Notes: generated from the letters alone by a model not told the origin. DNA of 64,000 bases from Linnemannia hyalina (GCA_019671135.1 JAHRHY010000003.1:2480001-2544000); one strand, 5' to 3'. Numbered from the stretch's first letter, positions 11,813 through 24,486 are shown. Numbers and translations are program-made.

Positions 11813-13269
11813 CTAGGGCAACAGCTTCTTGATTTCTGTAGGTTGGAATGACCAAGTGCGGAAGGAAATAATTAAGATGATATTAGTTTCTTTTTCGACG
11901 ACAGATTAGAGACTCCCCGGAAGCGAATTAGCAAAGCTGCGCTTTTGAATGTGGTTAGTGTACTATACCTGTGATGATGTTTTCGTATGCCTTGGTGGCG
12001 GGCGAGTCGGGGTATTCCTCCAAGAACGACAGACCTTGGTCGCACGACATGCCTATATTCGTTCACAACCGAGATAAAATATTGCTGCAGGTTAGTCACA
12101 CGACTCATCACAGTTGCTCCTCCGTTCTGCCCTCTCACGACAAACACAAAAAAAATATATTAAGAACACTTACCGATACGAGGATCAAGAGGAATACTAC
12201 CCAAGAACCTCACATTAGTATCCTCCGCCATCTTCCTGGCTCCTCCCGTAGTAGGCGCAAAGATCACACTCTCGCCCTTACAGCTCGGGCAAACGAAGCC
12301 CGCCATATTCTCAACAACTCCAATAATCGGGATCTTGACCTTTCTACAGAAATCAATCTCCTTCCTGACATCCTGCAGAGCAACTTCCTGAGGCGTCGTA
12401 ATCAGAATCGCTCCAGTAATCCCAGACTCTTTCAAATACTGCACCACCGATAAGTGCTCATCCGACGTACCGGGCGGGGTATCGACGACCAGGTAATCCA
12501 AATCGCCCCAATCGACATCCTTCAAGAACTGTTTAATCAACCCATTCTTCTTGGGGCCTCTCCAAATAATCGCATCGTCGGCCTCCTGAAGAATAAACCC
12601 AATCGACATGACGCCCAAGTTATCGGTCACATAAACGGGGGACCACCCCGAGTTCGACTGATGGATTTGTTCGCCGTCAAGACCAAACATCTTTGGGATG
12701 GATGGTCCACAGATATCAATATCCATCACGCCGACTTGGGTCTCTTCATCGTGCGAGAGGGCAAAGGATAGTTGGGTGGTGAAGGAGGATTTGCCGACGC
12801 CGCCCTTTCCTGAGAGGACTAGGATCTTGTGCTTAACGGTTCCCATGCGGCCGTTGATCAACGGCAGATCTAAATGGGTTGTAGCGGGTGTGACAAATAT
12901 GAGTATGGGGTGGGGTAAGCTCTTGGTTGTAGTATTTAATCAACAAAAACCTTAGAATAAGAATCATACCTGGGTCGGGGCCTTTGGGGGCTGTGGCGCA
13001 GACATTTTGGTTAGGGCAGCCATCACAAGCATTGGCCTTTCCGGCCTGTTCACTCTCCGTTCCCTAACAAAAAAAAATGAATGCAAAAAGAAACTCAGTG
13101 TCAGTCTTTTGGACAAGCACAAGCAATGAGCGCTCGTAGTGTAAATGCAAGCTGTCGAGGGGATGGCACAAGAGAAGGTGAGTAACAAGAATGTCGAGGA
13201 GGAATAAAGGGTTCATACTGGACAGTGCTCTGGTGCATTCTCGGGTGTTGCTGCTACTGGGGGTGACAT
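11813..13269 (-). CDS. NBP35: Cytosolic Fe-S cluster assembly scaffold NBP35/NUBP1
   Basis: Several exons on the minus strand, ATG 13267-13269 to TAG 11813-11815. Exon 1 begins [17 protein letters not shown]. The next exon supplies [11 protein letters not shown], so the N-terminal CX13CX2CX5C-type motif that binds a [4Fe-4S] cluster is assembled across an intron. The main exon has the deviant Walker [13 protein letters not shown], then [23 protein letters not shown], and the CPSC pair (FVCPSCKG) that bridges clusters between subunits. The last exons encode [25 protein letters not shown] and EIKKLLP. NBP35 with CFD1 forms the P-loop scaffold of the CIA pathway, supplying clusters to cytosolic and nuclear enzymes. 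The N-terminal cysteine motif identifies NBP35 rather than CFD1. Confidence 0.95.
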
Positions 13270-13891
13270 GGTGATGTGTGGTTGTGATGGTTGTGAAAGA
13301 AAGAAAGATAAAGAATAGAGAACGACCTGCGCACAAAAATGACTCCGAAAAATAGGTTCATTTGTCATCTTGGAACCCCTTAAAGCCCGGAAGTCTCACC
13401 ACAAAATCGGCAACCACCGGAAAAGGCCCTCGTAGAGATACGCACCCAAAGATCTTCCTATGATATCCATTTTATTCAGAGTTTGCAACTGCATAGGAAA
13501 AAGAAAAGAAAAAAAAGCTAGAAAAAAAAAGGTGAAAAAAAAGAAAAGAAAAAAAAGTGAGGATTGGTCGTGAGGTATGAGTGTGTGTGGTGTCTGTCTG
13601 TGAGTGTGTAAAATGTGTGAAATGCAAACTGTTTCTAAAGGACGATGTGGTTGTGTGAGGTCTTTGTCGACCCAAGCAAAAGGAAAAAAATGGACAGCAA
13701 GACAAAGACTGAAAAGTGGAAAATGAAAGAAAACGAAAACTGAACAAACGCAAGCAAAGAAGAAAAAACGAAAAAAAAAAGGATTACTATACAAGTACAT
13801 GCAACAACCATAGGGGATGACACTGCTTGGGATGCAAAAAAAAGGAAACAAGTTATTATGTTTTTACAGTGATTTCCTGGCGACGCTCCGT
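13270..13891. other. Intergenic: NBP35 promoter and BET-gene 3' flank
   Basis: No gene recognised. The plus strand is A/GA-rich with many A-runs (13500-13560, 13680-13790), that is, T-rich on the sense strand of both neighbours. The long open frames here are poly-Phe/Leu translations of this composition bias. Confidence 0.6.
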
Positions 13892-16800
13892 TCAATCGCT
13901 ACTACTGCCAGAGTCGCTGTCAGAGCCGGAAGAGCTGCTTCCGCTTGAGCTGGACGAGTACCCGTCATTGACACCAGCTTGAGATCCTAATATAAGTATG
14001 CGTATAGAGGCAAGACGAATACAAGACATAGGTTAGCAAACAGGGTTCAGGGTTCATATCAGCAGGCATGTAACGATTGAACACAAAAAGAAGAGGCGCA
14101 ATTCAACATGCAGATGATCGAAACTTACCCTTGACATGTGGAGCAGGGTGCTCAAATTTCTGGAGCGTCCTCTCGAGCTCGGTGATCTTTTTAGTGGCGT
14201 CTGCCTCAGAGTATTGGACCTTGACCTTCTTGGGAGCAGGCTTCTTGCGCTTAGGAGCGGTAGTCTTCTTGACGTACTCGTACAGCTTGTAGAGGGTTTT
14301 GGGGTCCAACGAGTCCATGTCCAACTCGATCTCCTCCTGGCCACCATTCTATGGTTAATCATATTGTCAGGCCAGAAAAAAAGAGTTAGTTCGCTGCACC
14401 AAAGCCACTCGAACTACTTTGCCAACGGCGAAAAAAGAAAAAAAATCGTAGTAATGGCAACTTACATCGCGAAGGTGAGGCATTCTGCTGTGAATGATCT
14501 GAACAACATTGGCAAGCTTGTCGCCCTCAAAGTTGTTGATGCTGTCGCTGAGCTCTTTCTTCTGCTCAAACGTGATCATGGGGACGTCGTCCTCGCTGCT
14601 GCTGCTACTTCCACTGCTGCTGCTGTACACGGGGCGTGACCTCTTGGGCGGAGCCTTTTTCTTCTCGGGAGCAGGGGCTTTTGCTGGAGCTGGCTTGGGA
14701 GGGGCCTTGACAGGCGTCTTGGCGGCTGCCTTGGGTTTGACGGGCTTCTCCTGTGGCGGCGCCGTCTTGACTGGCGCCTTCTTCTCAACCTTCTCTTTCT
14801 TCTTAGTAGCTGCCTTCATCAGCCTGATTTTCTCCGACAATGTCTTCAAGTGTCTCTCCATCTCGGCAATCTTGTCATCTATAGTCAAAATAACATAAAG
14901 CGCGATTGTTCGATTAGCTCCAATTTTATAATCGCAGTCTGTCAATTAGCATTCAAAATGAGCATAGGTAACTGCTGCTTCTTACCTGACGAATCAGATT
15001 CAGACTCAGACTCTTCTTGCTTTGGCTCCTCTACAACTGGTGGAGGGGTGGGTGGTGGAGGACGCTCAGCCCACTTGGTGTTGAACAGAGTCTCCATACG
15101 ACGACCCATCAGATGGACGGGTGTGCCCGCAGGGTTAAATTTGAAACAATTCCAGAGAACCAGGCGGACGTCGGCCTCGAACTGGGCGGCGTTCTCGTAC
15201 TCATCCTCCTCAAGCTTCGTCTTCACAGTCCCAAGGTCCATAGGGTTCTTAATGAGCTTTGGATAGTCGGGAATGTTGAGGGCGACGTAATCGACCGGTT
15301 CCATAAAAGGGAACATAAACTCCATGTTGGCCTTCTTGGCAAACTCGCGCAAGATTGCTTGACAGTACCGCAACTGAGGGTCCGCTTTCCACTTGGCAGA
15401 TCCTTTCTTCTTAACTGCAATCGCGGTGAGAATCTCCTTGGAAGGCGCGTGGATATCACGCTTGGGTCGACGTTCCTCTGAAGCAGCTCTGGAGAGAGTA
15501 AAAGCAGATGGTACAAAGTCCGGTTGGGGCACGGCTGCGGGAGCCTGACTCTTGACATCCTCCTTCTTGGCCACCTCCTTCCTGGCCTTGGCAGGAGAAG
15601 CTTTCTTCGTGCTCTCCTTCTGAGTGTCTGGCGTAGCTTTGATGGTCTACAATGGACGATAAAATACAAACATGTCAAAACAAGTCTGAAAACACCGACA
15701 CGAAAAGCTTCATAACCATCAAGATGGATGGCGATCGAAAAAAAAGTGAAAGAAATTAAGCCTACCTCCTTGGGCATGTATCTCAACGAGCTCGTGAATG
15801 CTGATTCCAGGTTCGACGCAAAAATCGCGATAGGTGACTCCCGGCCGTTGTACAGATAGCAGTTAGCAAAGATGAGGTTCACATCCTGAACGAAGTCGTC
15901 CACAGTGTCGTACTCCAGGTTGTTCAACTTCCGCTCGACTGTCGAGAGATCCCTGGGATTCTTGACCACAGTAAAATAGTCGGGGATCCTGAGGGCAACT
16001 GGATCGACTGGCTGCAAAAATGCACCAGCATCCCGATGGCGCTTTAGCTGCTTAATGATTGCCGTACAATACTTGAGCTGTTCCCGAGTCATGGATGACT
16101 TGCGAGCACCGTTCAATGCAGGGTTCACAGGAGTTGCGGGAGTTGCGGGAGTAGCAGGTGTGACGGGTGTAGCAGGAGTTGCGGGAGTTGCAGTTGCCAC
16201 GGGAGGAGCGATAGTCGTAGTGTCGAGCGCAGGTGGGATTGGAGGTGCTGCAAATGTAGTTGTGGGTGCTTCAGATTTGACAGGTTTGGGTTCCAGGTTT
16301 GACGAGATGACTGAAGGAGCGACAGGCTCTGCGGTGGATTGGGCGGGCTGGGGAATAGGCTGTAAATGATGGTTATAAGAAAGTTGGAAAGAAAAGAGGA
16401 TAATATGGTGTTAGATGATGTTGATGTATGCAAGAAGAGCTAAAAATATGGAGATCTCCCTGACCTCTGTCGCCCCATCATCTCCTCGACTCTCGATCGG
16501 TCTACAGTAGCTGTTGAAATATTTTGTCGGCCGACTGACTGTTTGACTGACTAACTGATCATATCAAAGTTCACTCGGAAGAAAAGAAAAAAACGTCGCA
16601 ACCTCCTACTTCAGCACAATGACGGCGGAACGACAACGAAGATGAAGATGACGATGATGTAGCGCAGCAAAAGGATACATGTATTTGGCTTTTATTCACC
16701 CGCACCCGAACCCACAACAAACAGCACCGCCTTGATCCAGGCTCCTTCCAGAAACATTCACAATAGCAAACAGAACTAACCTTTGAGACTTCAGCATCAT

Positions 16801-17363
16801 CAGGTTTCCGTGGCTCTTGGGTCAGTGGTACTGGTGCCGCTGGAGAGGGAGTGGGCAGAGGTTCCAGTGGAATCGAAGAGACGCTGGGAGTGTGTGTGCT
16901 AAGAAGGTGGCTCGGGACTTTGATGTCGCTATCTATCAACTGGTCTGCAGTGCTATGGGCTGGAGGGATGGGGAAGTCGGGGCGGCTGTGCTCGAGAGAG
17001 GGCACCAGGGAAGGGTAGTCTGATGCTGCCGAGGAAGCGACGGGTGCTGTGATTGGGGGCGAGAAGGGAACGTGATCGTCGTCTTCAGCCTTGAGGCGCT
17101 TTAATGATCCTTCCTCGGGGATGTGAGCCACGTCTAGATTAGTTGGTGCATCGCTGGTTGTTGAAGAAAAAAGATGTATGTGTGTGAACACGGGAGTGAG
17201 GATGAGTTAATATATCAGAATGATGAAAATCTCCAAAATAAAATAAAAAAATGGTGGCAACAACACAAGAGATCGTTTGATGTGTTTACCCATTGAGTTC
17301 TCCGTTCAGACTGGCGTGGTCCTCCAGGGGTCGCTTCTTGACCTCGTCGCCATTGGACATCAT
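13892..17363 (-). CDS. BET double-bromodomain protein (Bdf1/BRD2-4 type)
   Basis: About seven exons from ATGATG at 17363 to TGA 13892-13894. The N-terminus starts MMSNGDEVKKRPLEDH, then a Ser/Pro-rich region and an Ala-Thr-Pro tandem repeat (about 16130-16200). Bromodomain 1 is in 15768-16100 (YCTAIIKQLKRHRDAGAFL, DYFTVVKNPRDLSTVE, NCYLYNG with the acetyl-lysine-binding Asn). Bromodomain 2 is in 15040-15390 (YCQAILREF, YPKLIKNPMDLGTVK, NCFKFNPAGTPVH). A basic linker and a split NET domain follow (MITFEQKKELSDSINNF; IELDMDSLDPKTLYKLYEYV). The end is a Ser/Asp/Gly tail. BET proteins read acetylated H4 and recruit TFIID or P-TEFb. Two bromodomains plus NET is the full fungal Bdf1 layout. Confidence 0.95.
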
Positions 17364-18341
17364 GATGACTGTTGTGTGTGTGGTTGTTGTTTAAGTACGT
17401 GTGCGTGTGTCTGTATTTGCCGAGTAGGGGTGTGTGTGTGTGTGTGTGTGTGATTGTCAAGGGCAAAGGGGCGGAGGGAGGGAAGGCGTGTTGGGTCAGA
17501 AGAAACAAGACAGGTGTCGCGTAATAATATTTTTCTTTCTTTCCTGCAGACGAGTCAAAGTACGTTTTTGCAAGTGTGTTTGATTGAGGGAACAAACGGG
17601 GGGAAACCGAACAAACAAAACAAGAGGAGAGAGTGCAAGTGTGTGAGTCAGTGACAAGGAGGGAGGGAAGTGAGAGCAGCTACAGGGATGGAGGACGTTG
17701 ATGATGAAGAGTGAACAGTGTACAAGAAGGAAGGAGTGAAGAATAGTCCTGTGTGTTGTAGTAGAGTAGTGTTTGAGGGTGCTGCTGTAGGAAGGAGGAA
17801 GGGAGAGAGTGAAGAAGAGAGAAAAATGAAAGTGAGGGAGAGTAAAGAAAAAAAGAGAGAGAGAGAGAGAGAAAAAAAAAAAAGGAAAAGAGGCAAGTGG
17901 GTCTTCAGTAGGCATTTTTATCGGTCAGCCAATGGATGAACGGAGGTTGAATTTTCATCTACCATGACCCTTAAGCCTTTGTCTCTTGTGACGTGGCCAC
18001 CAACTTTTATATCGTTTTGCTATTGCAACAACAATACCCATAAGCAATCGATATTAACATCCTAAATACCCCATGCGACGTGGGGGGCAAATCATATTCA
18101 TGCGAGATCAGTGGGACAGTTGTAGAACGAACAATGGAGGGTATGGTTTGTCAGCATCCTTGAGGTTCTTCTCGCTCGAGTGTGGGTGCCCACTCGCGGG
18201 AATTCAAGGGCCGTCGTTTTTTATCATGGAAAAAATCACGTGGTCATCCTGTGGCTTGTATAAAAGCGCTGAGCAACCCAGCACAAGATCGCAACTTCAG
18301 CTTCGACCACACACTCCTCACTTTCATTCAACACACACAGC
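17364..18341. promoter_or_regulatory. Divergent promoter BET gene / U2AF1
   Basis: A 978-bp gap. The left part has a (TG)n run at about 17431-17452 and GA-rich blocks (17640-17890, including a (GA)n-A tract near 17858-17884), all CT-rich on the BET sense strand. The right part has mixed composition, ending in a TATA box for U2AF1. No exon is supported. Confidence 0.55.
18259..18265 (+). promoter_or_regulatory. TATA box of the U2AF1 gene
   Basis: TATAAAA lies 77 bp upstream of the U2AF1 start codon in the context CTTGTATAAAAGCGC. That is a sensible distance for a leader of about 45-50 nt. Confidence 0.55.
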
Positions 18342-19339
18342 ATGGCGACATACCTGGCATCGATTTACGGCACAGAGAAGGACAAGTACGCAAACAACTC
18401 GACGGTGCACACGGATGGATGTCATTTCATTGGACAGCATCGAATGCATGCGATGATAACACACAAAAGGGACCTGCGACTGGCCCTCTTTCTTGAGAAA
18501 CACGATCACCTTTCTTTCACGCACTGACGTCTTGCCTGTGTTTCTTTTCTTTTGCTATCTAGGGTCAACTGTTCGTTCTACTTCAAAATCGGAGCCTGCA
18601 GACACGGCGACAGATGCTCGCGGAAACACGTTAAGCCCAACTTTTCCCAAACAATCCTCGTCCCAAACGTCTACCACAACCCCTCCCACGACGCCAATTG
18701 CTCCCTCTCCAAACCTGAGATTCAGGAAGACTTTGACAACATCTATGAGGACTTCTTTGTCGAGCTGGCGAAATACGGCGAGATCGAGGAAATGCATGTC
18801 TGTGATAACATTGGTGACCATCTCGTTGGGAACATCTATGCCAGATTCAAGTATGAGGAGGATGCTGGAAATGCTGTCGAGAGTTTGAATAACCGATTCT
18901 ATGCTGGAAGACCACTCTGGGCGGAACTGTCTCCCGTTACAGATTTCCGTGAAGGTACGTTCTCGTTCCTGTTTATGTTATGGATATTCTTTTGTTCGCC
19001 AGTTACTGTCTGATAGGTGTCTGTGATAATGCCATGTTCTGATGACTAATCAATTGTTCCTTTGTCTTCGTTTCTTCCTTTTTATCCATATGCACCAACC
19101 AACTCGATATAGCCTGCTGTCGCCAATACGAAAACTCTGAGTGCACTCGCGGAGGATTGTGTAATTTCATGCACCTCAAATCAGCAGACAGGAATCTGAA
19201 GCGGGAGCTCTTTGCATCTCAGAGGAACTATCAGCGTGAAAAGCGGCGCGAGGAACGACACAGGGATCACAGCCATCACAGCTCTGTTGCCCCTGAAGAC
19301 GCAGAGCACATGAACCCAGAACCCAGCCATCATGCTTAG
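18342..19339 (+). CDS. U2AF small subunit (U2AF35)
   Basis: Three exons, 18342-18385, 18563-18954 and 19113-19339, join to 220 residues. The sequence begins MATYLASIYGTEKDKVNCSF, typical of U2AF35. Zinc finger 1 has FKIGACRHGDRCSRKH. Then comes the atypical RRM (U2AF homology motif) with EEMHVCDNIGDHLVGN and ARFKYEEDAGNAVESLNNRFYAGRP. Zinc finger 2 has CCRQYENSECTRGGLCNFMHLK. A short Arg/His/Glu tail ends with SHHA instead of a long RS domain. U2AF35 recognises the 3' splice-site AG and partners with U2AF65. This is consistent with the many short AG-terminated introns in the window. Confidence 0.97.
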
Positions 19340-19472
19340 AACCCATTCTTTTGATTTCGCGCCACCAATGACGTCCGCGCACACAGCATGTAGTAAATAA
19401 AAGAAAAACAATCAAAAAGAGGATTTGGTATGGGTATTTATTTTCTGAATCAAAGATTGAGCTTGAAAGCGA

Positions 19473-21835
19473 TTACTCAGAGACAATGCCGTGAAGGTTC
19501 AGCAGGCTCTTGTTCTCTCGGCATTCTTGAACGAGTTCGCCATTAGGCTTCCATGTCCGGACCTTGGCATCATCAGAACATCCACTCAGCTAGCACATGT
19601 AGAGCAACATATCAATAAGTTAGGACATATCCATATCTGAAAATCAACGCCGGTTAACATGAGACAAGGGAGCAAAAAGATGTACCTCGGTGCCATGGCC
19701 GAGATCCTTGGCCCAGTCAACACCCGTCACCTCCCGTTCATGACCTTGGAAGACAAGAGGCTTCCTCTGAGGCATGTTGATCTCCCACACGTAAAGGTCC
19801 TTGCTCGATCCTGCTGCAATGTAGTTGCCGTCAGGAGACACACTGATTTTGATATAATAGCTTGAGCATGCAAAATCGCTGCCACCAAATCGCTCGACAG
19901 GGTGACCCAGGGCCGTTGTGTTGTACATATAAATATTGCTGTCAGAGCTCAATGCATACAGAGCTCGGCCGTCAGGCGAGAGGGCCATCGATGTCATTCC
20001 GTGTGCTCGTCTGGTCGTAGGCGTGTATTTGGACGTCTGAAGAGGTGTCGGGTAATCGTGCTTAAAGTAAGTGCCATGTTTGCGCACATCCCAGTATTTG
20101 ATCGATCTAGTGGAATAAAATGGCATGCAGGTCCGGTTAGCCATTGCCCGATATCCAGTTGTGTCTCTTGCAAATATTTGTCACTAATACTTACCCGTCC
20201 AGAGATCCTGTGGAGGCAATGATGTGCTCGTTGTGAAGCATGTATTGCACTGCTGAGGCGGTGTTAGGGCCATCACTTCCATGCTTGGATTTCTTGGGTG
20301 GAACAGCGCGCGTTGTGCTTGCATGTACGTTCAAAAGTCTATCCGCCGGTCTGTAAACTGTCTCGCCTGTGGCAGATGTGGTGCTCGAACAGCGAGAGTC
20401 CCAAATCATTACCGCTCCATCTCTGGCCGCCGTCGCAAAGATGACTACAGATAATGCGAATATGAAAAAGGTTAGGAAGAGCCTTGTGGAGATAAAAAGC
20501 ATAAAGACATATGCGGATAAAATGTCATATTCCGCTTACAATCGTCGTTGTGCTTCATTGATACACTCTTGATGCTACCGGTGTGACCAGAAAACACTCC
20601 AACGCACTTTTTCGTTTCAACGTCGTGTATCCTTGCTGATTGATCGCCAGACACAGAGACCTACACAATTGACAAAAACGAGGTGCCTGGTTAGAATCCA
20701 AGAACTCAAATATGAAAGCATTGTGCAGTAGATGTGAAAGGAAGGAACACTTACAATCTTGGAATCATCCTTTGTCCAGCAAAGATCGAAAATGGCGTTC
20801 TGATGAGCGAGAATCTGCTTTGTGGCATCTATCACAACACAGACAAGAATTCAAAATAGGTGGTAAGTATCATGCCTGGCTGTCGTTTCTGTCGGCATTC
20901 CAGGACGTCGTTTGAGAATTGGTGTTTTGCTTACCAGGGTGTGATCCCTCTCGCCTGGTGTCAACAATATGTATGGTGCCATCCTCATCCCCGACAGCAA
21001 GATTCCTAGCTCCGTTGGCAACTAACGGCACCAACAAACAAATAGCGCAGTTGAGGTCAGTCGTCATGTCATTTCATAAACAATAACAGCCAGGCAATGA
21101 GAACCAGGTGTAGGTCATACCATTGTTGTATGCGCAAGAGAAGGGTGGGACGAGTGTAGCTCCATCCTGAGATACAAAGGAATAAACATCGCTCGGCCGG
21201 CTGATATAATCCAGCATGTACTCCCGCGTTGAAACTAACAATTGGAAATCAGAGCAATATCAACCGTTAGTCATTTTTTGTCTCTTGGGATGTTTAATCA
21301 CTTGCTCAGTCCCGATTGAACAGAAAGCAAGTACTCTACCATAGTATGGCATGTTCCTCTGTCGTCCGAAAGTCTGTCGCCGACAAATAGTAGAGAGAAT
21401 GCTGGTGGGTCGTGCAGCCTTGGCAGAATGGAAGAACAGTGGTCCTGTAGGCGGCATCAACTCTCCAGAGAGAATAGAGTCCACAACAACAACAGTATTC
21501 GCTACTGACTTTGTGGGTGACACTCCTCCAGCTTTTGCTGCATTGCTCTTGGTTGCTGAGGGCTTTGTTGGGGATGGTTGAGGGGACAGAAAGCGTGCGA
21601 TGGGATGTTCAGAGTCATCGATGAACCGTTTAAGGGATCTCTTTCGATTGAGCGACACTGACCCAGACTGGGCAGCAAAGAGGTCCAGTAGCCCACGGGC
21701 AGGGTTGTTCTCATCGCCTTGTCCGGCTGAGCAGGTGAGGTTGGCGACCTGCTGGGCAGTTGTGTTTCCTGAACGACGTCCTGTGAGTGGGCGATGGGTG
21801 ATGTCGCCAAGGGGCGCCTTGCTGGTTCCTGACAT
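19473..21835 (-). CDS. Cdt2/DTL-like WD40 substrate receptor of CRL4 ubiquitin ligase
   Basis: About nine exons on the minus strand. I chose the CACC-context ATG 21833-21835 (MSGTSKAPLGDITHRP) over one seven codons upstream. A disordered N-terminus of about 150 residues has FLSPQPSPTKPS, resembling CDK sites. WD repeats follow: YSFVSQDGATLVPPFSCAYNN, AVGDEDGTIHIVDTRREG, HQNAIFDLCWTKDDSKI, SGDQSARIHDVETKKC, ATAARDGAVMIWDSR, KYWDVRKHGTYFKHDYPTP, SDSNIYMYNTTALG and a last blade, SGCSDDAKVRTWKPN. The long insertion after MIWDSR and the order of repeats match DTL/Cdt2. Cdt2 targets Cdt1 and other PCNA-bound proteins in S phase. I see no C-terminal extension with a PIP box; the protein ends soon after the last blade. 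Confidence 0.85.
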
Positions 21836-22014
21836 GGTGAGGGAGTTGTGCAACAAGAGGAGTAGGGCAGAAGGAGTGTAATGGAGAGTGAGGACGCAGC
21901 GGAGATATCAAGTGAGAAAGAGGGGAAGAGGGTCAAACGTCAAACGCGTCCACAAATAATAAAAAATAATAATGACCGGACTGTTTATTACTATTACTAT
22001 TGCAAACGCTGAGA

Positions 22015-22951
22015 TCACCAGCTGGGAGCCAAGGAATCGCCAAAAGAATCGTCACCACCACCACCACCAAAGAAGCTGCTATCACCACCACCGCTCTGGT
22101 CAAAGAACCCTCCACCACCTCCACCTCCATCGCCACCACCTCCAAAAAAGTCATTACCACCGCTATTGCCACCCTGGTCAAAGGACCCACCTCCACCATT
22201 CGAGTCTCCTCCTCCTCCGCCACTACCGCTATTATCATAACCACCATTATAATAGTCGCCATTTCCACTGTACCCGCCTCCATATCCATCATTGCCTCCA
22301 AAAAAACCACCACCGTCATTATTGTTATAGTTCTGATCGCCATTTCCTCCAAACCCACCTCCGCCGTGATGTTGACCAAATTGGTTCCCAATAAGCGTGC
22401 CAGCCAACAGACCCATCATTCCTCCCTTGGCCATACCGCCCATTCCACCCCCTCCCCCTCCTCCGAAACCACTGCTACCACCCATCATGCCGTTGCCGTA
22501 GCCTTGGTTGCCTCCCTGGTAGTACTGCTGCTGTTGCTGTTGTTGCTGGCTCATCTGCTGCTGGTATCCTCCTCCTCCTCCACGGTTGTAGTTGGCGAGT
22601 TGCTGTTCATACATGTTCATCTGCTCGCGGAACTGGGCTGCGTCGTTTGCACTGGAGGTGGGCCCCTTAGGATGTTCCCATTGTCGCTGTCCGGTCGCAG
22701 TGTTGACGTAGAAGAGATGACTGCTCTGAGGATCGTATTGGCACAACCTACAAGTGAGGGATAAAAGGTGTCCATCAGTACCTTGCCTATGCTTTCAAAG
22801 AAAGTATGCAGTTGTTTCTTTCATTGGTAACCTCTTATTACCATCCTTTGGGCAGGTCATAGGATCGCGGAGTAGGGAGAGTTGGAGGAGGGCCCATCGG
22901 GCGAGATGTGGTCCCACCTCTGCCAGAGTGTGAGCTTAGACATGAACCCAT
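22015..22951 (-). CDS. WW-domain protein with Gly-rich tail and predicted N-myristoylation
   Basis: Two exons, 22842-22951 and 22015-22747, give 280 residues. The start MGSCLSSHSGRGG fits the N-myristoylation pattern (Gly2, Ser6), and Cys4 is a possible palmitoylation site. The WW domain spans the intron: LPKGWLCQYDPQSSHLFYV then QRQWEHP, with both tryptophans and the final Pro. A Gln-rich segment follows, then a hydrophobic Gly/Met/Ala stretch (GGMMGLLAGTLIGNQFG), then about 130 residues rich in Gly with Phe, Asn and Asp. WW domains bind Pro-rich peptides. The predicted lipid anchor would place it on a membrane. Fungal proteins with WW plus a Gly/Gln-rich tail are common but mostly uncharacterised, so the partner is unknown. 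Confidence 0.8.
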
Positions 22952-23095
22952 GCTGAATACGTGAGTGATTAGGTGTAAGTAATATGTAGAGGTAGTAGCG
23001 CAAGGTGTGAGAGAAAAAATAAGAGTTGAGTGCTGGAAATGGCGGGAAAAGAGGAATGAAAAGTTTCTCTCTCCACAGACAAGAAGTCGGAGAAG

Positions 23096-23103
23096 TATAT
23101 AAA
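23096..23103 (-). promoter_or_regulatory. TATA-like element of the WW-domain gene
   Basis: The minus strand reads CTTTATATACTTC about 145 bp upstream of the ATG. This is a plausible TATA box for a leader of roughly 115 nt. Confidence 0.3.
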
Positions 23104-23264
23104 GATTTTTTTGTGTGTGAATCAACTTCATTCATGCGCGCCACCAAATCACAAACGACGATCCCAACGAAGCCAGCCAAAAGGTTCTGTCCATCATCAT
23201 AGTGCTGTCTTTGCTACACTTCCATTGGCTATGCAATCCCTCAAACGAATCTATTTTATTCTTC

Positions 23265-24486
23265 TTATGCAGCACTAGTCAAAACGTCAGATGATAGATC
23301 TACTAGGACCATTCCTCTGACGACATGAAAGGGAACCTCATTAGTTTGAATCGTATGAAGAGACTGTCGCCTTGAGGTAGCTGCAGATCTGCGCCTCTGC
23401 TCAATACTACACGACTCGGGTATATGCCCAAACCTGACGCCTCCTGCGCTTGATGCAAACGTCCTTGGTACCCTATCAGGCTCGCTCAACAGCAGCATTG
23501 GAGGAATCGTCCTCCACCGAGCACTTACGAGTCTCGTCACTGATGGTTCTAATATCAACACCATCGGGTGCAGTCCTGCTTCACTCTCAGCGGCAGGTGG
23601 CCTTGGCCTTGACCCCGACCTCGAGCGATGGCGCCGGTGATGGATCGGAACTCCGCCCACGTCGCAAGTGACCTCTGGGTTGACGAGTCTGGACATTTGG
23701 AACAGCTTCCATGGTCCCCAGAAGCGTTGTCGCGATCCTTTCTTGATTTCCTCGGTATCGCCTCCATCGTCATCCTTCTCAGTACCACTGCCATAATCAA
23801 ACCAGCCGTCCATTTCTTCCAACTCATCTTCATCCCCGTTCCCATCGGCAATTGCTCCATACATGCCGGTTAACTCGAACAGTCGCCTCCACCTTGCTTG
23901 CACAGCAACCGTCTCTGGCATTATTTGGCCTGCTGTCGTATCTTCCTCTCGGCTGCCTTCCAAGTCAACAGCTTTTGTAGCGCCTAGTCGCAAGTGTCTG
24001 GGAGGATACGGAATTGCTTTAACTACTCGATGAGGTACTTCGAATGGGTTGCAGAGATCGTGACGCTCCCATCATGGTTGTGGCGGTAGGTTGTTACTGA
24101 TGGTGGTTTGGCAGGAGCAGGTTGAGGAGTTGATGTTGGTTGCGTAATGTGGCGATGAGGTTGAGATGCCTTGGGTCGATTCTGTGGATGGATCCTCTCG
24201 CTGTCAGAGTTGTTCTTTGTCGATGCGGTCAAGGATCCTTTTGGCCACGCCCCTATGTTGAACTGTGACCCCGATGACAATGAGGAGATGGATGCTGTCG
24301 AGAGACTAGCTCCGCGATAGGTACCATTCGCTTTGAGATCCATAAAGTTCCGTCCCAGTGTCGCGATTGCATTCCTGTGGATCGAGCTGGTAGATGTGAA
24401 GTCACGCGAGATGGACGGGCCGAAGAATAACGAATCGCTAAACTCTTCCTCTTCCTTCTCCAGGTAACCCAGAATCTTGCCGCCTG
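23265..24486 (-). pseudogene. Decayed minus-strand coding region of unknown identity
   Basis: An open frame without an ATG runs from about 24483 to 24023 on the minus strand. It starts after CAG near 24485 (GGKILGYLEKEEEEF) and goes on with Ser/Pro/His-rich sequence to a TAG. A second open frame overlaps its end in a different phase (DLCNPFEVPHRVVKAIP, then an acidic GWFDYG region) and continues to TAA 23265-23267. Both look coding by composition, but no clean intron joins them and other frames also give short coding-like pieces. Either it is a frameshifted, 5'-truncated relic or an unusual multi-intron gene. I recognise no domain. It lies at the left border of the gene-poor island. Confidence 0.35.

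Noticed and set aside
13396..13895. Phe/Leu-rich open frames suggesting a membrane protein
   Set aside because: They translate T-rich sense-strand flanks of NBP35 and the BET gene in several overlapping frames at once, a sign of composition rather than coding.
22000..22764. 254-codon plus-strand open frame rich in Thr/Ser/Val
   Set aside because: It is the antisense of the Gly/Gln-rich WW-domain gene, whose exons and splice sites are well supported. Its composition is the mirror of Gly codons.
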